From Pseudogulbenkiania subflava DSM 22618 (GTDB lineage: Bacteria > Pseudomonadota > Gammaproteobacteria > Burkholderiales > Chromobacteriaceae): a DNA stretch of 64,000 nucleotides. The stretch lies in NCBI RefSeq assembly GCF_900177275.1, contig NZ_FXAG01000005.1, positions 186,001-250,000 of the forward strand. Reading direction: 5' to 3'. The notes under the pieces are model-generated. The model worked only from the letters and a program-made list of their open reading frames with translations, searched no databases and was not told the origin of the DNA. This document shows, in pieces, positions 25,011 through 34,152 of the stretch. Positions within the stretch are counted from its first letter, which is position 1. Each line of letters begins with the position of its first letter. Both the position numbers and the translations under genes were made by a program.

Positions 25011-26499
25011 ACAGCTTGATCAGCGTGCTTTTCAGCTCGGTGTACTTCTCCAGCGCGTGCAGGCTCTTGTCGCGGCCGTTGCCGGACTGCTTGAAGCCGC
25101 CGAACGGCAGGTTCATGTCGCCGCCCTCGTCGTAGCAGTTGACCCATACCGTACCGGCACGCAGTCGGCGCGATACCTGATGGGCCGTGCTGACGTTAGC
25201 GGTCCATACCGCTGCCGCCAGGCCGTATTCGGTATCGTTGGCGATGCGCACCGCCTCGTCGATCGAATCGAAGGTGATCACCGACAGCACCGGCCCGAAA
25301 ATCTCCTCGCGGCAGATGGTCAGGTCGGGGTGCGGGCAGTCGAACGCGGTCGGCTCGATGAAATAGCCCTTGCTCTCCACCTGCGTGGCCTGGCCGCCGC
25401 AGATCAGGGTGGCGCCTTCGCCACGGCCCTGGTCGATGTAGGACAGCACCTTGTCGAACTGGATTTGGTCGACGATCGCGCCCATGCCGGCGGCCGGGTC
25501 GAGCGGGTCGGCCGGATAGTACCTTTGTGCGGCCTTTCTGAATTCCTCCAGAAAGCGTTCCTTGATGCTGCGCTGGACCAGCACGCGCGAGCCGGCGGTG
25601 CACATCTCGCCCATGTTGTAGTAGATGGCGCCGGCGGCGGTGCGCGCGGCCCGGGCGAGGTCGGGGCAGTCTTCCAGGATGATGTTGGGCGACTTGCCGC
25701 CCAGCTCCAGCCAGACGCGCTTGAGGTTGGACTGTGCGGCGTAGCCGGCGATCAGTTTGCCGACGGCGGTCGAGCCGGTGAAGGCGATGCAGTCCACCCC
25801 CATGTGCAGCGCCAGCAGTTTGCCCACGTCGCCACCTCCCGGCAGCACCTGGAAGATGCCGTCGGGAATGCCCGCCTGCTTGGCCAGTCCGGCCAGCCGG
25901 ATCGCGGTCAGCGGCGATTTCTCGGACGGCTTAACGATCACCGCGTTGCCGGCGGCCAGCGCCGGGCCGAATTTCCAGCTCGCCATCAGGATCGGGAAAT
26001 TCCACGGCACCACCGCGGCCACCACACCGACCGGTTCGCGCGTGACCAGACCGACCAGCTTGGGGTCGACCGGCGCCACTTCGCCGCCCACCTTGTCGAT
26101 GGCCTCGGCAAACCATTCCACGCAATAGGCCGCGCCCGGCACGTCCACGGTGGTGGAGTCGCCGATCGGCTTGCCCATGTCGAGGGTTTCCAGCAGCGCC
26201 AGCTCGTCGCGGTGCTGTCGGATCAGTGCGGCGAAACGCTTGAGTATTTTGCCGCGCTTCAGTGGTGGCAGGCCCGACCAGACACCGGATTCGAAGGCCC
26301 GGCGGGCCGCCGCGACGGCGGCGTCAACATCGGCGGCGGCAGACCATGCCACCTCGGCGAGCTTGTCGCCGGTCGCCGGGTTGATGCAATTAAAGGTGCG
26401 GCTGTCGTGGGCGTGGGCATACTCGCCGTCGATGAAGAGCCGGCCTTCGATGCCGAGCGTCGCGGCCAGTTGCTGCCATTCGGCGTGGGTGCGAGACAT
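25009..26499 (-). CDS. puuC: Gamma-glutamyl-gamma-aminobutyraldehyde dehydrogenase type aldehyde dehydrogenase
   Basis: This 496-residue NAD(P)-dependent aldehyde dehydrogenase has the catalytic Glu265 (LELGGKSP) and Cys300 (YNMGEMCTAGSR), the Rossmann GSTAVGKLI and a PWNFPILMASWKFGPAL block. The sequence and position beside puuR, puuD and puuA make PuuC the natural call: it oxidises gamma-glutamyl-gamma-aminobutyraldehyde in putrescine breakdown. It could also accept other aminoaldehydes. It is transcribed leftward together with, or just after, puuR (54-base gap). Confidence 0.9.
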   Translation of the reverse strand: MSRTHAEWQQLAATLGIEGRLFIDGEYAHAHDSRTFNCINPATGDKLAEVAWSAAADVDAAVAAARRAFESGVWSGLPPLKRGKILKRFAALIRQHRDELALLETLDMGKPIGDSTTVDVPGAAYCVEWFAEAIDKVGGEVAPVDPKLVGLVTREPVGVVAAVVPWNFPILMASWKFGPALAAGNAVIVKPSEKSPLTAIRLAGLAKQAGIPDGIFQVLPGGGDVGKLLALHMGVDCIAFTGSTAVGKLIAGYAAQSNLKRVWLELGGKSPNIILEDCPDLARAARTAAGAIYYNMGEMCTAGSRVLVQRSIKERFLEEFRKAAQRYYPADPLDPAAGMGAIVDQIQFDKVLSYIDQGRGEGATLICGGQATQVESKGYFIEPTAFDCPHPDLTICREEIFGPVLSVITFDSIDEAVRIANDTEYGLAAAVWTANVSTAHQVSRRLRAGTVWVNCYDEGGDMNLPFGGFKQSGNGRDKSLHALEKYTELKSTLIKL

Positions 26500-26553
26500 G
26501 GACTTCTCCGTGGTAAGGAATGGCGTCGCCGTCGCGCCGGGCGGGGCGCGTGC

Positions 26554-27096
26554 TCAGAAGGTGGACGGTGAGCTGGCGCTGACGATCTCGCACGGCTCGG
26601 CGGCGACATTGCGGAATCGGTGGGGTTGCTGGCTATCGAAGTAGTAGGCGTCGCCGGGGTTGAGGATGCGGCTGACGCCGTTCACCGTCAATTCGATCGA
26701 GCCGCTGATGATGACCCCGCCTTCCTGGCCTTCGTGGATCAGCATGTCCGGGCCGGTGTCGGCGCCCGGCTCGTAGAATTCGCGCAGAATTTGCAGGTCG
26801 CGGCGCTCGTGCGACGCGCCGACCAGAAACAGCTGCACCTTTTCGTTGCCGAGGTTGGGCAATTCGTCGGCGTTGTAGAACACCTTGTGTTCGGGCTCGG
26901 CGTCGAAGGTAAAGAAGTCCGACAACGTCATCGGCAAACCTTCCAGCACCTTTTTCAGCGAGCTGACGGAAGGGCTGACACGGTTCTGTTCGATGAGGGA
27001 AATCGTTCCGTTGGTTACGCCGGCGCGCTTGGCCAGCTCACGTTGTGAGAGTCCGAAGCGGGCTCGAACCATTCTCAGGCGGGCGCCTATGTCCAT
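26554..27096 (-). CDS. puuR: PuuR-like regulator (XRE helix-turn-helix plus cupin)
   Basis: This 180-residue protein has an N-terminal helix-turn-helix (residues 7-60: MVRARFGLSQRELAKRAGVTNG, then ISLIEQNRVSPSVSSLKKVLEGL). A cupin domain follows around residues 105-170 (EGQEGGVIISGSIELTVNG, LNPGDAYYFDSQQPHRFRN) that probably binds putrescine or a related amine. PuuR in E. coli represses the puu genes until putrescine is present. Here it sits between puuC and the divergent ald-puuD-puuA-spuC run, the ideal place to control both directions. Confidence 0.92.
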   Translation of the reverse strand: MDIGARLRMVRARFGLSQRELAKRAGVTNGTISLIEQNRVSPSVSSLKKVLEGLPMTLSDFFTFDAEPEHKVFYNADELPNLGNEKVQLFLVGASHERRDLQILREFYEPGADTGPDMLIHEGQEGGVIISGSIELTVNGVSRILNPGDAYYFDSQQPHRFRNVAAEPCEIVSASSPSTF

Positions 27097-27186
27097 CGTT
27101 CCTGTCGCATCCCAATAAATACGTTAATAATTTTAGACGATTCGTGATAAGAATTTTGACCGCACACACGGCGCCTGCTGCGCCGC

Positions 27187-27198
27187 AAAACCGGTTTT
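27187..27198. promoter_or_regulatory. Perfect palindrome AAAACCGGTTTT in the puuR-ald divergent region
   Basis: This 12-base perfect palindrome lies in the 217-base space between the divergent puuR and ald starts. A wider GCAAA...TTTGC pair surrounds it. It is a candidate operator for PuuR or another dimeric regulator. It does not resemble the E. coli PuuR site closely. Confidence 0.4.
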
Positions 27199-27313
27199 CT
27201 TTGCGGGAATGAGAGTTTATAGTCAGAATCAAATATATATAGCAAGTCGAATGTGGATTTTCTTAAACGCTTTTGACGCCTGAAAGCCACACCCGGACAA
27301 TATGGAGGTTGAT

Positions 27314-28438
27314 ATGTTAATCGGCGTTCCGAAAGAGATCAAAAATCATGAGTACCGTGTTGGTCTGACACCCTCCGGGGTACGCGAGCTGGTGGCGCAC
27401 GGGCACAAGGTGCTGGTGCAGTCCCGTGCCGGTCTGGGGGTGGGCTACACCGACGAGCAGTACATTCAATCCGGCGCCTCGATCGCGTCCAACGCCGAGA
27501 GCGTGTTCGAAGCCGCCGACATGATCGTCAAGGTCAAGGAACCGCAACCGGTCGAATGCCGACTGCTGCGCTCCGGCCAGGTGCTGTTCACCTACCTGCA
27601 CCTGGCGCCGGACCCGGAGCAGACCAAGCTGCTGCTGGAGTCGGACGCGGTGGCCATCGCCTACGAGACAGTCACCGACGAGCGCGGAGGACTGCCTCTG
27701 CTGGCGCCGATGTCGGAAGTGGCCGGCCGCATGGCGATCCAGGCTGGAGCCCACGCGCTGGAAAAGGCGCAGGGCGGGCGCGGTATGTTGCTGGGTGGCG
27801 TGCCCGGGGTGGCGCCGGCCAAGGTGGTGGTGCTGGGGGGCGGGGTGGTCGGGCTCAACGCCGCCCGCATGGCGATGGGGCTGGGGGCCGATGTCACGCT
27901 ACTCGACAAGTCGCTCAACCGCCTGAAAGAGATCGACATGGTGTTTGGTGGCAAGATCAAGACCTTGATGTCCGATACCGCCACCATCGAAGAGATGATC
28001 AAGGAAGCCGACCTGGTGGTGGGGGCAGTGTTGGTTCCGGGGGCGGCGGCGCCGAAGTTGGTGACGCGGCGCATGTTGAAGATCATGAAGGCGGGCGCGG
28101 TGCTGGTGGATGTGGCCATCGACCAGGGCGGCTGTTTCGAAACCAGCCGCCCCACCACGCATCAGAACCCGACCTACGAAGTGGACGGCATCGTGCATTA
28201 CTGCGTGGCGAACATGCCGGGCGGGGTGGCGCGGACGTCCACCCAGGCGCTGACCAACGCCACGCTGCCGTTCATGTTGGAACTGGCCAACAAGGGCTGG
28301 GTGCAGGCGCTGCTCGACAATCCGCATCTGCGCAACGGCCTCAACGTGTGCCGCGGCAAGGTGACTCACCGCGCCGTGGCGGCCGGGCTGGGGTATGAGT
28401 ACGTGGACCCGTTCGAGGCGATCAAGGCGGCGTCCTGA
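27314..28438 (+). CDS. ald: Alanine dehydrogenase
   Basis: This 374-residue enzyme makes pyruvate, ammonia and NADH from L-alanine (reversible). It starts [20 protein letters not shown]; an ATG 12 bases earlier overlaps the GGAGG ribosome site and is therefore rejected. The Rossmann motif is [16 protein letters not shown], and a typical [10 protein letters not shown] and [17 protein letters not shown] follow. It is first in a run with puuD, puuA and spuC. This placement suggests that it recycles the alanine made by the pyruvate-dependent aminotransferase SpuC back to pyruvate. Confidence 0.94.
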   Translation: MLIGVPKEIKNHEYRVGLTPSGVRELVAHGHKVLVQSRAGLGVGYTDEQYIQSGASIASNAESVFEAADMIVKVKEPQPVECRLLRSGQVLFTYLHLAPDPEQTKLLLESDAVAIAYETVTDERGGLPLLAPMSEVAGRMAIQAGAHALEKAQGGRGMLLGGVPGVAPAKVVVLGGGVVGLNAARMAMGLGADVTLLDKSLNRLKEIDMVFGGKIKTLMSDTATIEEMIKEADLVVGAVLVPGAAAPKLVTRRMLKIMKAGAVLVDVAIDQGGCFETSRPTTHQNPTYEVDGIVHYCVANMPGGVARTSTQALTNATLPFMLELANKGWVQALLDNPHLRNGLNVCRGKVTHRAVAAGLGYEYVDPFEAIKAAS

Positions 28439-28453
28439 AAGATGAGGTGAGTC

Positions 28454-29212
28454 ATGCGACAACCGATCATCGGCATCCCTTGCGATGTCAAACGGATCGG
28501 CTTGTTACCGTTCCACACTGTGGCCGAGAAATATGTCGAGGCAGTATCTGGTGGCGTCGGCGGCGTGCCGCTGCTGATTCCGGCGCTGGGTAGTCGCAGC
28601 CACGTTCGAGAAATCCTGGACACGTTCGATGGCATTCTGCTGACAGGCTCGCTGTCCAATATCGAGCCCCATCATTATGGAGGGGCGCCAAGCCGGCCTG
28701 GGTCGCCGCACGATCCGCAGCGCGATGCCACCACGCTGCCGCTGATCGACTTGCTGCTGCAGGAGGGGATTCCTCTCCTGGGCATCTGCCGCGGCTTCCA
28801 GGAAATCAACGTGGCTTTGGGCGGCGAACTGTTCCAGCACGTGCATGAGGAACCGGGCTTCGCCGATCATCGTGAGCCCGAGACCGATGATCTGGACGAG
28901 ATGTACGGGCCAGCCCATGCTGTGCACTTCACCGAAGGCAGCCTGTTGCGACAGTGGCTGGGTTGCGATTCTATTGAGGTGAACTCGCTGCACCAGCAGG
29001 GCATCAAGCGTTTGGCTCCGCGGCTCGAGGCCGAGGCGGTGGCCGACGACGGTCTGATCGAGGCCTACCGCGTGCGTGACGCGCGCACTTTCTCTTATGC
29101 CGTGCAATGGCACCCCGAATGGAAATATCATGACAATGCGATTTCGATCGCGATTTTCAATGCTTTCGGTGCGGCCTGCCGGGAGCGGGTAGCAGCACGT
29201 GCCAAGACGTGA
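28454..29212 (+). CDS. puuD: Gamma-glutamyl-gamma-aminobutyrate hydrolase
   Basis: This 252-residue class I glutamine amidotransferase-like hydrolase has the nucleophile Cys112 in LLGICRGFQEIN and the His220/Glu222 pair in QWHPEW. The front half, DGILLTGSLSNIEPHHYGG, is typical of PuuD. It cleaves gamma-glutamyl-GABA into GABA and glutamate at the end of the glutamylated putrescine route. It begins 15 bases after ald and is probably in the same transcript. Confidence 0.94.
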   Translation: MRQPIIGIPCDVKRIGLLPFHTVAEKYVEAVSGGVGGVPLLIPALGSRSHVREILDTFDGILLTGSLSNIEPHHYGGAPSRPGSPHDPQRDATTLPLIDLLLQEGIPLLGICRGFQEINVALGGELFQHVHEEPGFADHREPETDDLDEMYGPAHAVHFTEGSLLRQWLGCDSIEVNSLHQQGIKRLAPRLEAEAVADDGLIEAYRVRDARTFSYAVQWHPEWKYHDNAISIAIFNAFGAACRERVAARAKT

Positions 29213-29281
29213 GCGGGCTTCGGCGCCGTTGTGAGACAGAGCCATCGATGGCCAAGGATCTATAGAGGCAGGGGTAGTAAA

Positions 29282-30616
29282 ATGGAAAACCAGATTTTTG
29301 AGTGGTTGCGCGAGCATCGCATCACCGAGATGGAATGCATTGTCCCCGACTTTACCGGGGTTGCGCGCGGCAAGATCGTGCCGAAAGACAAATTTGCCGT
29401 GGAGCCGGAAATGCGCCTGCCGGAGGCGGTGCTGATTCAGACCGTCACCGGTGATTACCCGGACGACAGCATGATGGACCTGACCGACCCGGACATGGTG
29501 CTGAGGCCCGACGAGAGCACCCTGCGCTTCGTGCCGTGGGCGGTCGATCCGACCGCGCAACTGATCTACGACGCCTACCGTTCCGACGGTACGCCGGTGG
29601 ATGTGGCGCCGCGCAACGTCCTGAAGCACGTGCTCGATCTGTTCGACGAGCTGGGGCTGGAGCCGGTGGTGGCGCCGGAGATGGAGTTCTATCTGCTGTC
29701 GCCCAACCCGGATCCGGATATTCCGCTGGCTCCGCCCATCGGTCGTACCGGTCGCGCCGAGTTCGGCCGCCGCTCCTACGCCATCGACGCGGTCAACGAG
29801 TTCGACCCGCTGTTCGAGGATATCTACGACTACTGTCATGCGCAGGAACTGGAGGTCGACACGCTGATCCACGAGGTTGGCACGGCGCAGATGGAAATCA
29901 ACTTCCTGCATGGCAACCCGCTGGAGCTGGCCGACCAGGTGTTCCTGTTCAAGCGTACCGTGCGCGAGGCGGCGTTCCGCCACAATATGTACGCCACCTT
30001 CATGGCCAAACCGATGGAGAACGAGCCGGGCAGTGCCATGCACATCCATCAGAGCCTGAAGGACAAAAAGACCGGCCAGAACGTGTTTTCCAAGGAAGAC
30101 GGTACGCCATCGGAGCTGTTCTTCCACTTCATCGGCGGGCTGCAGAAGTACGTGCCGCAGGTGATGCCGCTGTTCGCGCCCTACGTGAATTCGTTCCGCC
30201 GCCTGTCGCGCTACACCGCGGCACCGACCAACGTCGAGTGGGGCTACGATAACCGCACCGTCGGCCTGCGCGTGCCGCATTCCTCGCCCAAGGCGCGCCG
30301 CGTGGAAAACCGCGTGCCCGGCGTCGATGCCAACCCCTACATCGCCATGGCCGCCACGCTGGCCTGCGGCTACCTCGGCATCGTCAACAAGATCCAGCCG
30401 ACCGAGCCGCGCCAGACCGACGCCTACGAGCTGCCGTACCAGTTCCCGCATTCTTCGGAGGAGTCGCTGGTGGCGCTGCGCAACTGTCACGAAATCGCCG
30501 AGGTGCTGGGCCAGCGTTTCGTGAAGATGTACCTGGCGATGAAGGAAAAGGAGTATGCCGAGTACTTCCGCGTGATCAGCCCCTGGGAGCGCAAGTTCCT
30601 GTTGCTGCACGTGTGA
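29282..30616 (+). CDS. puuA: Glutamate-putrescine ligase (PuuA-type)
   Basis: This 444-residue glutamine synthetase family member starts MENQIFEWLREHRITEMECIVPDFTG after AGGGGTAGTAAA; the longer frame has no ribosome site. Metal- and ATP-binding stretches are visible: EMEFYLLSPNPDPD, QMEINFLHGN, AMHIHQSL and the RVPHSSPKARRVENR region. It joins glutamate to putrescine with ATP, protecting the amine before oxidation. The Asp/Glu pattern differs from ammonia-using GlnA. It lies between puuD and spuC. Confidence 0.93.
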   Translation: MENQIFEWLREHRITEMECIVPDFTGVARGKIVPKDKFAVEPEMRLPEAVLIQTVTGDYPDDSMMDLTDPDMVLRPDESTLRFVPWAVDPTAQLIYDAYRSDGTPVDVAPRNVLKHVLDLFDELGLEPVVAPEMEFYLLSPNPDPDIPLAPPIGRTGRAEFGRRSYAIDAVNEFDPLFEDIYDYCHAQELEVDTLIHEVGTAQMEINFLHGNPLELADQVFLFKRTVREAAFRHNMYATFMAKPMENEPGSAMHIHQSLKDKKTGQNVFSKEDGTPSELFFHFIGGLQKYVPQVMPLFAPYVNSFRRLSRYTAAPTNVEWGYDNRTVGLRVPHSSPKARRVENRVPGVDANPYIAMAATLACGYLGIVNKIQPTEPRQTDAYELPYQFPHSSEESLVALRNCHEIAEVLGQRFVKMYLAMKEKEYAEYFRVISPWERKFLLLHV

Positions 30617-30664
30617 GTGCTGCCGGCTAAGGCGGGTCGCTCACCATGCGCCTTTTCACCCAAG

Positions 30665-30694
30665 ACGCTGGCCGAAGCCGGTTTCGGCCAGCGT
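30665..30694. terminator. Perfect 12-bp hairpin between puuA and spuC, an inverted pair of the repeated word
   Basis: ACGCTGGCCGAA and TTCGGCCAGCGT pair perfectly around six bases. There is no T-run, so it may only lower read-through or stabilise the puuA transcript. The arms are one base away from the repeated word TTGGCCGAA in inverted orientation. Confidence 0.65.
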
Positions 30695-30740
30695 CGGAAG
30701 CGGAATAGCCTGCTGCAACGTCTCTGAGAGGGATATCCCT

Positions 30741-32120
30741 ATGCAGAACGAACGTACCACCGAGCAATGGCGCGCGCTGGACGCCGCACACCATCTGCAC
30801 CCGTTCACCGACACCGAGTCGCTGAATCAACAGGGCGCCCGCGTGATCACCAAAGCCGACGGCGTGTTCCTGTGGGATTCGGACGGAAACAAGATTCTCG
30901 ACGGCATGGCCGGCCTGTGGTGCGTCAACATCGGCTATGGCCGCAAGGATTTGTCCGAGGTGGCCAAGCGCCAGATGGACGAACTGGCCTACTACAACAC
31001 CTTCTTCAAGACCACCCATCCAGCCGTGGTGGAGCTGTCGCAGTTGTTGTCGGAAGTCGCCCCCAAGGGTTTCAGCCGCATCTTCTACACCAACTCCGGC
31101 TCCGAGTCGGTAGACACCATGATCCGCATGGTGCGCCGTTACTGGGACGTCAAGGGCAAGCCCGGGAAGAAGACGCTGATCGGGCGCTGGAACGGCTATC
31201 ACGGCTCGACTATCGGCGGCGCCAGCCTGGGCGGCATGAGTTATATGCACGAGCAGGGCGATCTGCCGATTCCCGGTATCGAACACGTCGAACAGCCGTG
31301 GTGGTACCGGTACTGCCAGGGCATGTCGCCGGAGGAATTCGGCGTGGTGGCGGCGCGCTGGCTGGAAGCGAAAATTCTCGAGATTGGGCCGGACAAGGTG
31401 GCGGCCTTCGTCGGCGAGCCGATCCAAGGCGCCGGCGGCGTGATCATTCCGCCGTCGACCTATTGGCCGGAGGTCGAACGCATCTGCCGCCAGTACGACG
31501 TGCTGCTGGTGGCCGACGAGGTCATCTGTGGCTTCGGCCGCACCGGCGAATGGTTCGGGCACCAGTTGTTCGGTTTTCACCCGGATCTGTTCACCGCCGC
31601 CAAGGGGCTGTCCTCGGGCTACCTGCCGATCGGCGCGGTGTTCGTCGGCGACAAGGTGGCGCAAGGGTTGGCCGAAGGGGGCGATTTCAACCATGGTTTC
31701 ACCTATTCGGGACATCCGGTAGCGGCGGCCGTGGCGCACGCCAATGTCAAGGCGCTGCGTGACGAGGGCATCATCGACCGCGTCAAACGCGACACCGGCC
31801 CCTATATGCAGCAGCGCTGGCGCGAGGCCTTCGGCGGTTTCGCCCACGTGGACGACGTGCGCGGCGTCGGCCTGATCCAGGCTTTCACGCTGGTGAAGGA
31901 CAAGGCCACGCACGAGCTGTTTCCCAACTGGGGCGAGGTTGGCACGATCTGCCGCGACATCTTCTTCCGCCACAACCTGATCATGCGCGCCTGCGGCGAT
32001 CACATGGTGGCGGCGCCGCCGCTGGTGATCAGCAAGGCCGAGATCGATCAGCTGATCGACACGGCGGTGCAGTGTGTCACCGAGTGCGAAGAGGTGCTGC
32101 GTCAGCGCGGGCTGGTCTGA
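30741..32120 (+). CDS. spuC: Putrescine-pyruvate aminotransferase (SpuC-type)
   Basis: This 459-residue class III PLP aminotransferase has Lys288 as the PLP lysine (TAAKGLSSGYLPIGA), Asp259 in VADEVICGFGRTG, and the phosphate-binding NSGSES motif near residue 118. SpuC in pseudomonads transfers the amino group of putrescine (or a gamma-glutamyl derivative) to pyruvate, giving the aldehyde and alanine. It has a TATCCCT leader without a strong Shine-Dalgarno. It closes the ald-puuD-puuA-spuC run, ahead of a strong terminator. Other omega-amino acid:pyruvate substrates are possible. Confidence 0.88.
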   Translation: MQNERTTEQWRALDAAHHLHPFTDTESLNQQGARVITKADGVFLWDSDGNKILDGMAGLWCVNIGYGRKDLSEVAKRQMDELAYYNTFFKTTHPAVVELSQLLSEVAPKGFSRIFYTNSGSESVDTMIRMVRRYWDVKGKPGKKTLIGRWNGYHGSTIGGASLGGMSYMHEQGDLPIPGIEHVEQPWWYRYCQGMSPEEFGVVAARWLEAKILEIGPDKVAAFVGEPIQGAGGVIIPPSTYWPEVERICRQYDVLLVADEVICGFGRTGEWFGHQLFGFHPDLFTAAKGLSSGYLPIGAVFVGDKVAQGLAEGGDFNHGFTYSGHPVAAAVAHANVKALRDEGIIDRVKRDTGPYMQQRWREAFGGFAHVDDVRGVGLIQAFTLVKDKATHELFPNWGEVGTICRDIFFRHNLIMRACGDHMVAAPPLVISKAEIDQLIDTAVQCVTECEEVLRQRGLV

Positions 32121-32220
32121 TCCAGGTGTTGGGAGGCGGGGATGCCGACATCACGGGACGTTGCCGGTGGTGAAGGGGCTGTGAGCACGGCGTAGCCGGA
32201 AGGGAAGGTGAGGCGGCTGT

Positions 32221-32257
32221 AAAAAAGGGAAAGCACAGCGAGTGCTTTCCCTTTTTT
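32221..32257. terminator. Strong terminator after the putrescine operon
   Basis: AAAAAAGGGAAAGCAC and GTGCTTTCCCTTTTTT form a perfect 16-bp stem around AGCGA, with T-runs in both directions. It serves spuC and the converging EAL-HDOD gene. Confidence 0.95.
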
Positions 32258-32291
32258 GACTGAGGCTGTCGGAGAAGCCGCCGCTGCCGGG

Positions 32292-33713
32292 CTAAACTCC
32301 CTCCACGTCGTTCTGTACGTCGCTTTCCTTTAGTACCTCCTGCGCCCAGACCACGGCATCCATGTGGATGCCGGTGACTTGCTCCAGGCTGACGCGCTGC
32401 GACGCGCTGAGGCGTGCGATGGCATCGTTGTCATCCTGTTCGCAGGCCAGCGCCAACTGCAGGGGCTCGGCAAACAGGCCTTTTCCTCTCAGCAGGGCAT
32501 CCGCAATCATCATCGGCAGATCGAGCGGTGCCAGCGCCTCGGCCAGCGTGGTATTCAGCAAGGTGCCGAGCAGCGAGAACATGCCCGTCAGGAACAAGTG
32601 CTCGGCCTCCAGCTTGTTGCCGTGCGCCAATCCCAGTTCTTCCATGAAGCGGGCGCGGATCAGTGACTTTTCCATCAGCGTCAGTGCCGAGCCGCTGTCG
32701 CTTTCCGACGTGAAGAGCATCAATGACAGCCACTTGAACAAGTTGCCCCGGCCCAGCAGCATGATGCCTTCCTCGATGGTCTGCACCTTGCGGTTCAGAC
32801 CGTTTATCGGGGAATTGACGTAGCGCATCAATTTGAACAGCAACAACGAATCCAGCTTGAACTGTGCTTCGATCTCGTCGATCGGCGCATTGGCACGCAG
32901 CAAACGCATCACTTCCAGTACGCGCCCTTGGTTGGCGCCTTCGTTCTTGTTGGCGTTTCTGGGCTGGGCCACGTTCAAGTAGGAACCATGGAAGAGCGCG
33001 AAGTGCTGGCTGCCGGGAGAGTGGAGGCAGAGATCCAGCTCTTCGGCCGAGTTGATATTGCGCCCCAGCCAGCGAACGTGAGGAAACCGCTGCGGCAGTT
33101 TTTCCAGCAGAGGGAAAAGCATGCGCGCGTTGGGCGCGGCAAAATCCAGCACCAGGTAGTCCATGCGCTGGTAGAGGGCCAAGGCCGCCGGCTGGCTGCC
33201 GACGCTGGCCGGTTCCACGGCAAAACGCAAGCCGGCCTGGCGCAGGGAATCCAGTCTGGACATCAGCGCTTCGTCCAGGACGTCGCCCGGCAGCATGTCC
33301 AGGATGAAAATGCAGCTGTTGGCGGGCAGGTCCGGCGACGGCAGATCGTCCAGCGAGGCCAGCGACAAATGGATGAACGCGCGACGGTAAGCCAGCAGCC
33401 GGAACACATTCATGTTACGCAGCGTGGTGAGCAGCAGCCGGTCAAAGGTGCGCTTGTGAGCCGCGGACTTGGCGCCGTCCTGGCTGCCCTTGACGATGAA
33501 TTCATAGGCGACAACGCGCTGGTCCTTGTCCTGCACCGGCTGATGCGACACAAAACCCAGCGTTTGCACGTGATGCAGTGGGGCGAGTGCGTCGGTTCCA
33601 TCCAGAACACGGGCTGGAGGCGAAGCGAGGGGTGCACTGGCTGGCCCTGGTTCGTTGCCCGGGGCTGATTGCTTATCCTTGCCAAGCAGGCCGCCAAACA
33701 GTTGCTTCAACAT
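32292..33713 (-). CDS. EAL-like plus HDOD domain signalling protein
   Basis: This 473-residue protein begins with a poorly conserved EAL-like domain (residues 50-250). The motif that is normally GlxEALxR reads VVAYEFIVKG, so the catalytic glutamates are largely absent and phosphodiesterase activity is doubtful. The C-terminal half (about 265-460) is an HDOD domain (VMRLLRANAPIDEIEAQFKLDSLLLFKLMRYVNSP). Such YuxH-like proteins transmit c-di-GMP or cell-state signals by binding rather than catalysis. It lies opposite motAB, with the integrase remnant between them. Confidence 0.85.
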   Translation of the reverse strand: MLKQLFGGLLGKDKQSAPGNEPGPASAPLASPPARVLDGTDALAPLHHVQTLGFVSHQPVQDKDQRVVAYEFIVKGSQDGAKSAAHKRTFDRLLLTTLRNMNVFRLLAYRRAFIHLSLASLDDLPSPDLPANSCIFILDMLPGDVLDEALMSRLDSLRQAGLRFAVEPASVGSQPAALALYQRMDYLVLDFAAPNARMLFPLLEKLPQRFPHVRWLGRNINSAEELDLCLHSPGSQHFALFHGSYLNVAQPRNANKNEGANQGRVLEVMRLLRANAPIDEIEAQFKLDSLLLFKLMRYVNSPINGLNRKVQTIEEGIMLLGRGNLFKWLSLMLFTSESDSGSALTLMEKSLIRARFMEELGLAHGNKLEAEHLFLTGMFSLLGTLLNTTLAEALAPLDLPMMIADALLRGKGLFAEPLQLALACEQDDNDAIARLSASQRVSLEQVTGIHMDAVVWAQEVLKESDVQNDVEGV

Positions 33714-34152
33714 TTGGCATTCTCCAATGCGTCATTTATTCACGACTTTTACAATAATGTCATCGCTGTATCAAGTATTTCGGAATTTGAAGATACGAAG
33801 CCTTCGTCAACCTTTCCGCCACGATTCGGCCATGCGGGTGCTATGGCCCGTGCGCTCCTTGCGTCGTTCTGCCGCATTGCCGCGGCCCTGTAAGGTCATG
33901 CGTCGCGTGTCGCCTCGCTTGTTGGCGGCGTGGGAGTGCTCGCTTTGCATCATTCCCGTTGGCGATATCTGCCCGAATTTCTTCACGCCTTTGTCTTGCC
34001 TCGGCCACTCCAATGCCCGGATAATTGCCGACCGTAAGGGTGTCCAGTTTCTTGTCATGGGTGCTGACATGGCACCCGCCAGACGTAAACAATGAAGCAA
34101 AGCCGTGCCCAAAAGAGCCGGGTTTCCTCTTCCTCATCACAGGACGTGACGC
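33714..34152. other. 439-base gap with an integrase remnant and a small hairpin
   Basis: No intact gene is seen. It contains the fragment of an integrase listed separately and a GGGTGC/GCACCC hairpin at 34059-34077. The motAB promoter must lie here; I could not pick a sigma28 site with confidence. Confidence 0.6.
33949..34053 (-). pseudogene. Remnant of a phage/island integrase (Arm-DNA-binding N-terminal part)
   Basis: A 35-residue stretch on the minus strand, beginning KKLDTLTVGNYPGIGVAEAR and ending ADIANGND, matches the second half of the N-terminal arm-binding domain of P4-type tyrosine integrases (usual form: TLxLGxYPxxSLAEARxxR...ANGxDP). The regions on both sides do not continue the family, so it is a relic. 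It lies immediately before motA. Confidence 0.6.
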
